The translations under genes were made by a program, and so were the position numbers. From contig FMBT01000444.1 in the NCBI GenBank assembly GCA_900095095.1, positions 1 to 64,000 of the forward strand: a DNA stretch of 64,000 nt, read 5' to 3'. The first letter of the stretch is position 1, and each line of letters begins with the position of its first letter. The stretch is from Fragilariopsis cylindrus CCMP1102 (Eukaryota > Bacillariophyta > Bacillariophyceae > Bacillariales > Bacillariaceae). Shown one piece after another: positions 46,099 through 56,290 of the stretch. Under the pieces are notes generated by a model. That model was not told the origin of the DNA, ran no database searches, and saw only the letters and a list, made by a program, of their open reading frames with translations.

Positions 46099-47454
46099 TA
46101 TTGATAGAAAGCTAACATAAATTTAGCATGAAGTGATAACTTATAGAATTATTTACCTACTATTTTGGTTGTGACACCAAATTGATCATTAATTCTTACT
46201 ACTTACTACTTGAAGTGGATGACTCCAATTGGTAGAAATACAAACATTATGTGCTGTTTATTCAGTGCAAGAGAGGTAGATGCAATGGGAGGAAAATATG
46301 CTTCACAGTTACAGTCCTTCCAGTGATTACACCAAGGGTCATCAAACAAGATAAAATACTAGAGAGTTATAATTCAGGTACTGTTCCAAGGCCTTTTTCC
46401 AATGTAATATTGAGATCCACCTTTTTCTGAATAATGCTTGACTGATTCGTCTAGGAAATTCCTTGATGTTAGCCAATACCTTTTCAGTGATGAATTGGAT
46501 TCTTTTAGTCCTGTTCTTCACCATAATCTTGTGATTCTGCACCAGCTTCTTTACCAATAACATCCATTGTATCCCCAGTAAACGTCCTGATGATCTGATT
46601 CTACCTTGTATTCCCTATTGGATGATCTTGTCATAAAGTGTTTCTTTGTGATGGAAGATAGTGCAAGAGGAGTGCTTCTTGTTGTCACAGGACTTATAAT
46701 GCAGTCTTCTTGGGAAATGTCTCCTATACAAGTCACTGCAAAAAAACCATGGTCAATCCGCCCACAAGGACAGTGCAGCTCATCACCCACACAACATGAG
46801 CATCCTAAAGAAAAAGGTCCTACTATTTGTCTGATAGTTCTACTCAGTCTTATGAGAAGGAATATGATTGATCCATGTTGCTTGCATGCAGTGAATTGAC
46901 TTCAACAATTAGGGTCACATAAAACAAGACGTGCATGTTATGTTGTGTAATCAAGGCTGCATGCACGCCTTACTACCTTGTACAACCTTGTAGATGATGA
47001 GAACTAACTGGTGCTGCTCCAGTAGCATCTTGTCTTGGCCTAAGAATAGTTATGATATAGAATGAGTAGGAGGTATATGAGGTTACATTTTGTTGATATC
47101 TGATCTAAGAACAATTCAATTGTGTAGTATTTCCTGTTTGCAATCGAGATTTAGGGTGGTTAGGGTTAGGGTAAATTAGTTTTTCAGGTAGTATTTTAGA
47201 CTTTAACGGCGTCTAGTGTATTACAATGCGCAATTTGAAGAGTGAAGAGGTCACAAAATATAATTCTATGAAAGCATACACTATTACTTTACACTCGAGA
47301 CCATACCACTTCAAGTATTTGTTGACAGAGAGCATTGTACTTCATATTAGTATTGTTGATAGAGCAGAGTCTACTGACATATTTAACTGAGCTACCACAA
47401 ATATTGTATCTACTCCTGTCTGTCAACTCTTATTTCTCTGAACACACTAACAAT
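46099..47454. other. Intergenic with unassigned Cys-containing fragments
   Basis: About 1.35 kb without a supportable gene. Minus-strand frames at 46342-46563 and 46551-46790 overlap slightly and look protein-like (Cys/His and basic residues), but match no family I recognise. They could be a decayed element or chance. A short TTAGGG cluster lies near 47151. Confidence 0.4.
47151..47171. repeat. Short interstitial telomere-like TTAGGG cluster
   Basis: Three TTAGGG words within 21 bp, two of them adjacent. Diatom telomeres use TTAGGG, so this may be an old repair scar or chance. Confidence 0.6.
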
Positions 47455-48639
47455 ATGACGAAAGTAAGGAGAAAGAAAAAGGCCGATGTAACCACCAAGA
47501 TAATCTTGCCGATACTGGGATGTTTATTTGTTGTTTTCGTGTCTGTATCATTCTGTCTTCATTTTTTACTCGGCGAAGCGATTACAAATTCAAAGACTAT
47601 TATTAACGAAGACATCGCTACAGCATTTGGACATATGAAGTATCAACGTCACGAAACGGTCGATAGTAATATTCTCTCCTATGATATTCATAAATGTCCA
47701 CCCGACATTCCAAAGGATTATCCTTACGCATGGAATACTCTGGATGTCTTGCAACACTGGAATCCAGATGATACTGAAATCCCATCGACTATACATCAAG
47801 GTCTATGCGCCGTCGATTGGAGGGATCCGGAACAACAACAAATTGCAGAACATTATCGGAAAAATGAATTACCGTTCCTAGTCCATAATCATCCTCAAAT
47901 ACGAAAAACAGTCAAAAAATGGTCTAGTTATGAGTATATGTTAGATCAATTGGGTGATAAAACATATCGTAACGAATATTCAAAAAATAATCATATGATG
48001 TACTGGAAAGCACGTGGTAAAACACCCCCAGGATGGACCCCTCCCACAGAAAATGTTGAACTTTCTTTTCCTGATTGGTATGAAAAGGCGGTAGCACTTG
48101 ATAAACATCCTGATCCTCCCAATGCGGAACATTATTATCTTCGACTGTCAGGTGTATTTAATAATAAAAATGAATGGTTGTACGAAGATCTGCCTTTCTT
48201 TTCACCGTCAAGACAATCAGAGATATTTATGGTCGATCCGACCGATGAACGTGGGATAAATTGCCGACTTGGATCGAAGGGAACTATTGCAGAAACGCAC
48301 TACGATATGAGTCGTAATTTCATTTTGATGTTACGTGGCCAAAAACGATACATTCTTGCACATCCCTCTCAATGTATTAATATGGAATTATACCCCATTG
48401 GGCATCCATCGGCCCGACACACTCGTATCAATTGGTCCGATCCAGAATCTTGGCACGATGGAGAGAATTTTCCAAGTGGTATGGTCAATGAGATTGTTCT
48501 ACAAGCGGGAGATGGATTGTACCTACCAACATACTGGTTACACTTCATCGTTTCTCTTTCAATGAATTATCAATGCAACGCAAGAAGTGGTATAACGCAT
48601 GAGTATCGATCACATGTTAAGAAGTGTGGATTTGCATAG
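47455..48639 (+). CDS. Membrane-anchored JmjC/cupin-8 domain protein
   Basis: From ATG 47455 a single-exon protein of 394 residues. A basic N-terminus (VRRKKK) precedes one hydrophobic helix (about residues 15-40), so it is a type II membrane protein or carries a signal anchor. The middle to C-terminal part is a cupin-8/JmjC-like fold: PFLVHNHP near 130, SRQSEIFMVDP, the HxD iron pair in ETHYDMSRNFILMLRGQKRYILAHPSQ, the core RGQKRYILAHP, and the distal His in LPTYWLHFIVSLS. Members are Fe(II)/2-oxoglutarate hydroxylases. The anchor argues for a Golgi/ER lumenal protein rather than a histone demethylase, but the substrate is unknown. An earlier TTG-opened extension exists but is unlikely to be used. 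No frame problem is seen. Confidence 0.85.
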   Translation: MTKVRRKKKADVTTKIILPILGCLFVVFVSVSFCLHFLLGEAITNSKTIINEDIATAFGHMKYQRHETVDSNILSYDIHKCPPDIPKDYPYAWNTLDVLQHWNPDDTEIPSTIHQGLCAVDWRDPEQQQIAEHYRKNELPFLVHNHPQIRKTVKKWSSYEYMLDQLGDKTYRNEYSKNNHMMYWKARGKTPPGWTPPTENVELSFPDWYEKAVALDKHPDPPNAEHYYLRLSGVFNNKNEWLYEDLPFFSPSRQSEIFMVDPTDERGINCRLGSKGTIAETHYDMSRNFILMLRGQKRYILAHPSQCINMELYPIGHPSARHTRINWSDPESWHDGENFPSGMVNEIVLQAGDGLYLPTYWLHFIVSLSMNYQCNARSGITHEYRSHVKKCGFA

Positions 48640-49051
48640 TAGGTTTATTTATTTAGATTAGAGAATAAATCATTTGTTTTTAGCATGCATGTTGCAAATT
48701 TGATTAGGGGAAGAACAAAAGTTAACGACAACGATAATGCATACTCATAATAGACTTTCGATTTGCTAACTTACTAGTATATAGATCTAAAAAATAAGAT
48801 ATTAACGAAAAGTCGAAAATTAGAAGAAGAAAAATGATACTTATTGTAGTTATTTTACATTCAGAGGGTCATGTTAGGTTGTCAAAGCAAGGCATTTAAT
48901 ATTATGATACTCAGAATCACAACAACGCATTATTTTTGATCAAATCTTTTTTTCGAAGATCAATCAATACATGTTTCTTTTCAGCTTCAATGTTCTTATC
49001 GAGTACTGCTTTATCAATCTCTAGTCTTTGTGTATCTTTTCGTAAATGATA
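48640..49051. other. Intergenic (convergent 3' ends)
   Basis: 3' flanks of the cupin-8 gene (+) and the coiled-coil gene (-). AT-rich, nothing else seen. Confidence 0.5.
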
Positions 49052-50077
49052 TCATATACTTTGAACGGTACGTATCTGTTCCTCTAAAAGACCCATAGCA
49101 TATGTTACCAGATCCATCGTTAGTTGAATGTTCATTCTTCTTTCCTGACTAGATTGACAACCACCCCTTGGATTGTCATTTACGAACTGATCCTTAGTAC
49201 TGTTAACAAGTTCAGAGTAGATACGAGATTGCCGTTGTCGAATGAAAATAGGAACAGATGCTAGTGCTAAACGAAGGCTTCGTTCCGCTTGCTTGATTTC
49301 TTTTCTTCCTTCACTATATGAACGATTGACGATATCATTTTCACGAAAACTCATATCGATTATCGATTGATCTATTTCATCTACTTGTGATCGAGCAATT
49401 GATGATACATCAGATCTTTCAATGCTTTCATATATGATATTATGGGCAGCAGCTTCCTTGAGGTGAGTTTTAGCGATTCCATAGTGTAGATGTACACTAC
49501 TTTCAAATTGTATGATGATATAATCTAGACTATCCTTTGCTTGTTTTGTATTATTGATCTCTTCGTGTATCGATTCCAGGCTGCACTGTAAAGCAAGCAA
49601 TGCAGGTGATGGAAATTGGGAAAGTGCCAACTCTTCCAAATTTTTACGCTTGGTTTCGGAGGTCGTCAAAAACTCAAGATCTTCAAGTCGTAATTCCACT
49701 TGTCTTTCAATTTCGGGCAGTTCATCAATTTCTAGGTGTCGTATAAACGTCTGTATTCGTGGTAAGTTCTCTCGTGTGATGTCCAATTTGCGTTTAGCTC
49801 GTTCAATTTTTCCTTTACACCCACCACGTAACCAAAGTTGAGGTTGAAATATAATTGTTCCATAAAACCAATTGCAACTCACGCACGCAATCCTATCTCT
49901 TTGTTCCTTACAGAATAATTTCATTTCTCGACGTTCTATCTGCAACTTCACGAGTCGCCCTTGTAACTTTTCTCGTTTTGTCTTCGTTTCATCCAATGCA
50001 TGTCTAGCATTTTCCAAGGTCGAAGGCGATTCAGTACGGAGTCCCCGATCTGTGATCTGAGAAAAATTATCGTTCAT
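49052..50077 (-). CDS. Coiled-coil hypothetical protein
   Basis: A 341-residue single-exon frame from ATG 50077, unrecognised. It is strongly helical with Glu/Lys/Arg/Leu heptads: residues of about 20-60 (ARHALDETKTKREKLQGRLVKLQIERREM), 95-150 and 165-280. There is a Trp/Cys-containing interruption near residues 66-90 (CVSCNWFYGTIIFQPQLWLRGGCKG) that could be a membrane-proximal or dimer-contact loop. There is no ATPase motif, signal or zinc finger. The overall shape resembles small cytoskeletal or centriolar coiled-coil proteins. It is head-to-head with the homocysteine methyltransferase, 366 bp between starts. The coding character is good because the frame is long and compositionally regular; the function is unknown. 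Confidence 0.6.
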   Translation of the reverse strand: MNDNFSQITDRGLRTESPSTLENARHALDETKTKREKLQGRLVKLQIERREMKLFCKEQRDRIACVSCNWFYGTIIFQPQLWLRGGCKGKIERAKRKLDITRENLPRIQTFIRHLEIDELPEIERQVELRLEDLEFLTTSETKRKNLEELALSQFPSPALLALQCSLESIHEEINNTKQAKDSLDYIIIQFESSVHLHYGIAKTHLKEAAAHNIIYESIERSDVSSIARSQVDEIDQSIIDMSFRENDIVNRSYSEGRKEIKQAERSLRLALASVPIFIRQRQSRIYSELVNSTKDQFVNDNPRGGCQSSQERRMNIQLTMDLVTYAMGLLEEQIRTVQSI

Positions 50078-50443
50078 AGCACCTCACTTTCTTATCTTCA
50101 ATTATCCATTGATCTCTGATTTGGGTTGGAACGACTTGTCTTTAGTTTAGATTTGCGTCCATCATAATGCACTATTTATTGACCTTGTATTCTCTATTCT
50201 CTAATCGTCGTAAGATTAAGAAGAAATTGTGGCGCGACCACAATCCACGACTCAAATAGTGTCAAAAATAAAATGAAACGCTCAACGCACTCCCATGATG
50301 GAACACTTACAGTATCAAAAGATACGACGTAGTAAAAAAGACAATGTCCTACTATATACTTTTACGAGTCGAAAAGTCCAACGAAAGATCAGTGTTTAAA
50401 ATTCTTAATTGTGTATAGAATGATAGCATATTGATGTGCTGTA
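50078..50443. other. Divergent intergenic region
   Basis: 366 bp between the coiled-coil gene (-) and the methyltransferase (+) start codons; probably contains both promoters. No further motif can be supported. Confidence 0.5.
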
Positions 50444-51690
50444 ATGAAGGGCATGATTTTAATAACAAGCATCCATCGTTGTGAAATTATTTCGTGCATA
50501 ATAACGCATCATAGAGCCCGATCTTGCCTTTTTGCGACTGCGTCCTCATCAGCATCTTCTTCCAATATGTCGCTACCGCAAACTAAACTTCGGGATACCT
50601 TCGAACGTTTACGATCAAATCCCAAAGAAATATTTCTACTCGACGGAGGAACTGGCGAAGAGCTTTTTCGACGCCAAGTCCCCGATGATCGAAAACTATG
50701 GAGTGCAACTGCATTAGTTCACGAACAGTATCATACTATTTTGGAAGACGTCCACACAGATTTCCTCGAAAGTGGAAGTGATGCTATCACAACAAACAGT
50801 TACGGTGTTTGTCCTGGAGTTGGATTTGAATCAGATGATATTTCCAAGTACATTGCTATTGCTGGGAAGATCGCCCGACGTGCCACACAAAAATCGTCGG
50901 GTGCTAACAGATATGTATTAGGTAGTTTAGGCCCACTTGTAGAATCCTACAGACCGGACAAGATAATGTCACATGAAGACGGTGTAAAAAATTACATGCG
51001 TGTGTGTAGCTCATTGGCCCCCCACACTGACGCGTTTATTGCAGAAACAATGTCCTGTGTAGAAGAATCGATCCAGGTATTAGATGCAGTGGCCCGCTCA
51101 AACGATGATGATATCGACATGTTGACGGGACAACAACAATGCTCTTTATTGATTTCATATACACTCGACCCGAATGGTAATTTTCGCGATGGAGAGGAAG
51201 TATTAAACGGAATACGGCGACTACTTGAATATGCTGAGAAAAAAAGAGAAAACGTACAATGTAAGATATTTACTACAGTATATTGAATAGTAATTTTTTG
51301 TTTACTGAATGCGGATATTTTGGGTTGTTGCGATCTCTTCTCACATTTTTTTATAAAGTGTTGGCCATTCTGTTCAACTGTTCTGAGCCCGAGGCCATTA
51401 GTAAAGCCTTAGAACGGGTCCATTCTGATTCAGAATTGCTCAAAATATTGAACGATCGATCTATTCTTCTCGGTGCATACGCCAATCGATTGACACAAGT
51501 AGTTCCCAATTGGATATTGGCAGATTCAGAAGCTCCGCAACCCTTACGAAATGATTTAGATGAGAAAAGATATTGGGAAGACTTCGTGAAAGTGTGGATT
51601 GATAGACTAGGAGTTCAAATAATTGGTGGGTGTTGTGGAATCACTCCAGAGCACATACGATACATCAGAGCAGAGCTTGACAAAAGGTGA
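50444..51690 (+). CDS. Homocysteine S-methyltransferase (Zn-dependent)
   Basis: Two exons, 50444-51260 and 51359-51690, with a 98-bp GT-AG intron in phase 1; about 382 residues. It transfers a methyl group from S-methylmethionine (or a related donor) to homocysteine to make methionine. LLDGGTGEEL lies near residue 70, followed by a TIM-barrel pattern with DAITTNSYGV and VLGSLGP. The three zinc-binding Cys are C280 (LFNCSEPEA) and C364-C365 (GGCCGITPEH), 84 apart, close to the spacing in BHMT. The first 40 residues are hydrophobic then Ser/Ala-rich, which could be an organelle presequence; a Met near residue 43 (MSLPQTK) would give a cytosolic form. The donor specificity is inferred from the short, B12-independent type. 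Confidence 0.93.
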
Positions 51691-51811
51691 GACCTTCTAG
51701 ATCTTACCACGATGTAACAGTATCTATTTTTTCAAGACATTGCATACAGTAGCTATACATGATAAACAGAAGACGATGATGATATCTTTCGTGGATAAAT
51801 AATTTGCCAAT

Positions 51812-54227
51812 TTAGAGTTTATAAGCACTAGATTTTGATTTTGATTGCTTTTCCGGACCATCGTCATTGAGCTCTTTGGCATGACCATGTACAGTTTCTT
51901 GCGCCTCGGCTTGTAATCTTTTGAAGAATGTACCACTGGATCCAAATTTTGTATCCGTCATATCTCTTTCTCCCATTGTGACCTTTCCTCTTGCCCTTGC
52001 CAAAGACAGTTCTTCTTGCGCCTTTCGCTTTTCGTATGGATTGTTCAAGCCTAGTCCTGGTTGCAAGCGTGAGATCAATTTATTGTCGGCCTCCTTTTCT
52101 TTTCGTGCCTTGCGACGAGCTGTCTTCTTAGAATTACGCTGTCTCTTGCGATCAGTCTGATCCATTTCATCGTCCGCACGAAGGATGCCATCGCGGCCTC
52201 TCTTTGGTGCGTATACTTCCTCCGGTGCAATACCCCGAGCATCACTGACATGCAGAGGTAAGACCTCTTCCATGGCAATTGCAGGTACAGTCATCGGTCG
52301 TGCCTCAGCCTCGTCAGCGATCGGTCTCGGAGCAAAGTGGTAATTTGATAACGCATCAAGCTTGCTGCATAGGTTTGCAAAAAGTTGTTTCATCTCGTCT
52401 TTGGCTTTATCCTCTTCAGTTTTTTTCTCGTCGGCATCTTTATCATAACCTACTGCCTTTTTCAAATACTCTCGCTCGTATAGTTCTCCAAGACCCAGCT
52501 TGGACTTTTCCTGGCTAACTTCGGGTGCTTCGCCTCGTTTCTTATTCCAACCTATATCAGGAAGCTCACGTGGAACAACATCATCCCAATCTTCGGCAAT
52601 GATCCGTTTTTTGATTGCATCTTCTAAATCAATGGTATGCTCAACTGTTATTATCGGAGCTTGTTTGCTTGCCATTTCAAATTCAGGTGTACCTTCCAAC
52701 AAGGAATTGGTTGGACGAGATGTGGACTTGGATTCACCCTTCATCTGCCAAGGCTTTTCATTTATAAGTTCTTTCTCTAGTTCATCCGTTTGACGGCGTA
52801 GCTTTTCTTCCTCTTTTGTTAGATTCTTTTTCTTGTCATTCTTTCTTCCAGGAACAGCTACATCGTCTTCTTTTGCGTCTTTCATATCTTCCATTTCTTC
52901 CTCATCATCATTATCGTCCTGGGGCTGATCCTCTGAACGATCATCACGCCATCCTGTCTTGTCTTCCTTATCAAAATCATATTCACCCCAGGAATCGTCA
53001 TCATCATCTTTTTTCGATGATTTTTTGTTAGATTGAGGATTTTTCTTCTTATAACGTTCGATAAATTGTTTCTGAGGTGCACCGAATAAGTCGGCTGCTG
53101 TCATATCCACTACACCATCATCGTCGTCCTCATCCTCATCATCTGGATCTTTCTCTTCATATAAATCATATAGCGCATCAATATCCTCTTTGTCGCGGTA
53201 CTTTTTACGTTTAACACTTTTCACCTCTTCGAAAAGTTCGTCCTCATCACTTTCCTCCCCATCACTATTGTCGTGATCCATACCCCCCTCTCGTTGTCGT
53301 TGATGGAATGATTTCTTATTTTTGTCTTGCTTCTTGTTCTTTTTTTTTCAGGTTGACCAAAGGCTTCACTAGGTAGATAGTCCTCCTCTTCGTCAGCAAA
53401 TTCTTCCATTTCGTTAAGGTCAAAGAAGCCATCCTTCATGTCTTCGACAACCGGATCGTATAGTTCTTCTTTTTGCTTCTCTTCCGATTTTGCCTTTTTC
53501 CACCTTTAGTATCTTCGGCATCCTCGTCATTGGATTCTTCTTCTTCGTCGTCCATATCTTCCATAGCACGCTCCATGCGCTCACGAATTCTCTGCGCTTC
53601 CTCATCATTTTCATTGTCACTGCCGTCATCGTCGTCCTGCTGTTCATCGTTACTTCGTCATACTCATCGTTATCACCATCACTGTCATCATTATCAACGT
53701 CATCATCACTATCCATAACACCCAAGTCCAAGATACATATATCATCTTTGGAGGACTTGACGAGTCGTTTCGAAGATTTCTTGACAAGTTTCACCAAGCG
53801 GAATTTTGTAAATCGACCTGACCAAAAATCGTTTCCGGCAAGTCGGTGTCCGTAACTTTCATCTCAGGGACGTGCAATTTGGGTAAACCCGACAGGACAC
53901 TTGATATAGACGTTGTCATTGTAGACTTATTTTTCTCCTCTTCGGTAGACACCTTGGAATTACTTTCATGTAATTCTTTGTACTGTTTCCCCAAGGATTC
54001 GATATCAAAAAAAAGTGTTTTAGAAATCTTGATGAGCTCTTCAAGCGTTCTCTGCTTTTCTCGACCGATTCTTTATTATTATTGTTATTGCTCGAAGTAC
54101 CATCATCATGATCATCATTATCGTTTGGGGTGCCGTTAGAATAAAGTAAGGGTAAAATCCTCTTTTCAGGATTGTCTAAAATATTTATGAGACGATCAAG
54201 AACATCTTTTTTACTATTGTCACTCAT
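51812..54227 (-). CDS. MPP10: U3 snoRNP protein MPP10 (frame broken several times)
   Basis: A component of the small-subunit processome that works with Imp3/Imp4 on pre-18S rRNA in the nucleolus. Start ATG 54227 (MSDNSKKDVLDRL). Residues then read through several frames, with highly acidic stretches and an NLS-like basic part. DGFFDLNEMEEFADEEE near 53400 matches the family's F-L-EMExF motif. The long last frame (53281-51812) holds PRELPDIGWNKKRGEAPEV, YLKKAVGYDKDADEKK, VLPLHVSDARGIAPEEVYAPKRG and the Arg/Lys C-terminus with SRLQPGLGLNNPYEKRKAQEEL. About five frame changes between 54060 and 53290 each fit one missing base in short runs of identical bases. With conserved blocks on both sides, sequence error is more likely than decay, though an unseen intron is possible. 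It is head-to-head with the eIF4E gene. Confidence 0.85.
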
Positions 54228-54687
54228 TGTGCAGTAGGTCAAGGTACGAAAAAGTCGCTATATGTAGCTGTAGCAGTCCACTACCTGTTGATTCTCAAAT
54301 GTCTTGTACAGTACTCGTACTCAATCTTCTCTTTAGTGCTTGTGATAGAGTTTATTTGTTTCTTCTTTCATATTTGTTTTAGTTTTGGAGTTTTCTAGTG
54401 AAAAAAGATAACGAACGCCGTCAAAGGATTGGTTGGCTTTTGTGGCTCATGACTAAAAATATCGAGTCTTGTAATATTGGTCTTGTCGTAAGAGTGGAAT
54501 TACGCTGTAGGACCTAATGTACGACTTAGTCCTTAATCTATCATATTTTTCCGTCGGAAGATGGTCCTGGATTTATTTCTGTTTTTTTTGTTAATTTTGT
54601 TTATTATGTTTAATGTTGACAGGACACAATTAATCAATTACTCCTCTTATATACTGTAATTAAACTCACCTAAAACTAATAATCAAG
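54228..54687. other. Divergent intergenic region between MPP10 and eIF4E class II
   Basis: 460 bp between start codons. Pyrimidine-rich and AT-rich; no other feature supported. Confidence 0.5.
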
Positions 54688-55901
54688 ATGGCCGCAGCTA
54701 CAATGGTAAGCATGATAATTATAACATTCGCCTTCGTTCCATCGGTAACGATTTGAGATTATCGATTTGATTTTCAACAATGCATGCATTCGTTTTGCAC
54801 TTGTATGTACGGTAGTTTGTTTATTCTCGATCAAATATTTTTGAAATCAGAGCCATCACAATGGTTCGAAATTTATGCTATTTCGAAATACCACGCTTTA
54901 CTCAAATATAACTTTCCTTTTGTGTAACTGTTCTTTTTTTACGTTTGTAATAGGAAGGAACACCCCTTCACGCCGCATATTCCTTTTCTTTCATGCGACG
55001 AGGAAAAGGTAGTAAGACCACCGAGGAAGGTGGTCTTCCGGCCGCCGCACAGAAACAACAAAACGTAGAGAAGCCAACTGCTGAGGAACAAAAACAACAA
55101 GAATCGGCAGGAGGACCGCATCCGTATGAAAACTCCATCAAATCAATCACTACCGTGAAATCCGTAGAGCAATTTTGGGCGACATACAATTATTTACGTC
55201 GTCCTAATGATTTGTCATCAACGACGGATTATCATTTTTTCCGGGATGGAATAAAGCCAACATGGGAAGACCCAAAAAACGCCAAGGGTGGTAAATGGAT
55301 CGTACGTATATTTGAACATGCATTACTTTTTTGCCTATCGTAGTCTTTGGTGACTTGAATATTATGTCCAAGTGTTTTTTTTATAAATGAACCTCGCTCA
55401 CTCTTTGTGGTGTGTGTGTGTGTGTGTGTTGGATCGTTTGTTCAATGTATTTTCCTACCGTAGATCCGTCTGCCCAAGGGACTCGCTAGTCGTTATTGGG
55501 AAGAAGTTGTACTGGCGTTAATTGGTGGACAGTTCCCCGGTATCTCCGACGGTGAAATTTGTGGTATGGTTATTTCGATTCGTTACTCCGAGGACATTTT
55601 AGGAATCTGGAATCGATCAGCTGCTGATAGAGAAGTTGTTGATCGTCTCCGTGAAGCTATTAAAAAGGTTTTGCAGCTTCCACCAAGTGCCTATGCAAGC
55701 ATGGAATACAAACCCCATCAGAATGCAATCGCTGATCGATCATCATTTCGAAATGCACAGGCATGGAAGCCCAGCAACAATCGACAAAGCAGTAATCCGG
55801 AAGCTCCACCATCGTCGACTACAAATAGTAGCACGCGTCACCGCTCCGGTTCGTGGGTTGAAAGGGAAAATCGACGCGATAGCGATCGGGCATGGCGTTA
55901 A
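54688..55901 (+). CDS. Class II eIF4E (4EHP/nCBP type) cap-binding protein
   Basis: Three exons: 54688-54705, 54954-55301 and 55464-55901, with GT-AG introns of 248 and 162 bp (the second holds a TG run at about 55411-55430). About 267 residues. The fold is clear: HAAYSFSFMRRG, PYENSIKSITTVKSVEQFWATYNYLRRPNDL, YHFFRDGIKPTWEDPKNAKGGKWIIRLPKGLASRYWEEVVLALIGGQF, EICGMVISIRYSEDILGIWN. The positions of the first two cap-stacking Trp of classical eIF4E (W43, W56) are Tyr here, the hallmark of class II 4EHP/nCBP proteins. These bind the m7G cap, usually repress or fine-tune translation, and often lack eIF4G binding. The Ser/Arg-rich C-terminal tail (about 60 residues) is extra. No frame problem is seen. 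Confidence 0.93.
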
Positions 55902-56290
55902 TTTAGTACAGCAATACTATAGTAATATAATTAATTCTACCCATTCTTAATAAAGCTACTTCTACTCCAAATATTATTTAACGTAGGATAATATACCCAT
56001 GGATAGGTGTACATCATCTATACAAATAAATACACTACATTTACAGTGCCATGGTTGTTCTCTTAATAATCTAATCCAAATCAGTTATATATATATAATA
56101 CATGTCCATATTATAATAAACTTTAAGACTATTAAAACCAAGAGCATGATATGCGGCAGTCCCCTTTGCTCGCATTCTCAGGTATTAACAACAGACCAAG
56201 ATTGTGTTTATCACATCGGATTTTACTCGATAAAATTGCATAGAGCAACAAGTTTGATTCATTTAATCGTGTCTTCAGTAAAGTTAATAC
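55902..56290. other. Intergenic (convergent 3' ends)
   Basis: 3' flanks of the eIF4E gene (+) and SMC1 (-). AT-rich; nothing more supported. Confidence 0.5.

Noticed and set aside
46342-46899. Cys/His-containing frames resembling a transposase piece
   Set aside because: No catalytic motif or terminal repeat was found, and the frames are short and overlap on both strands.
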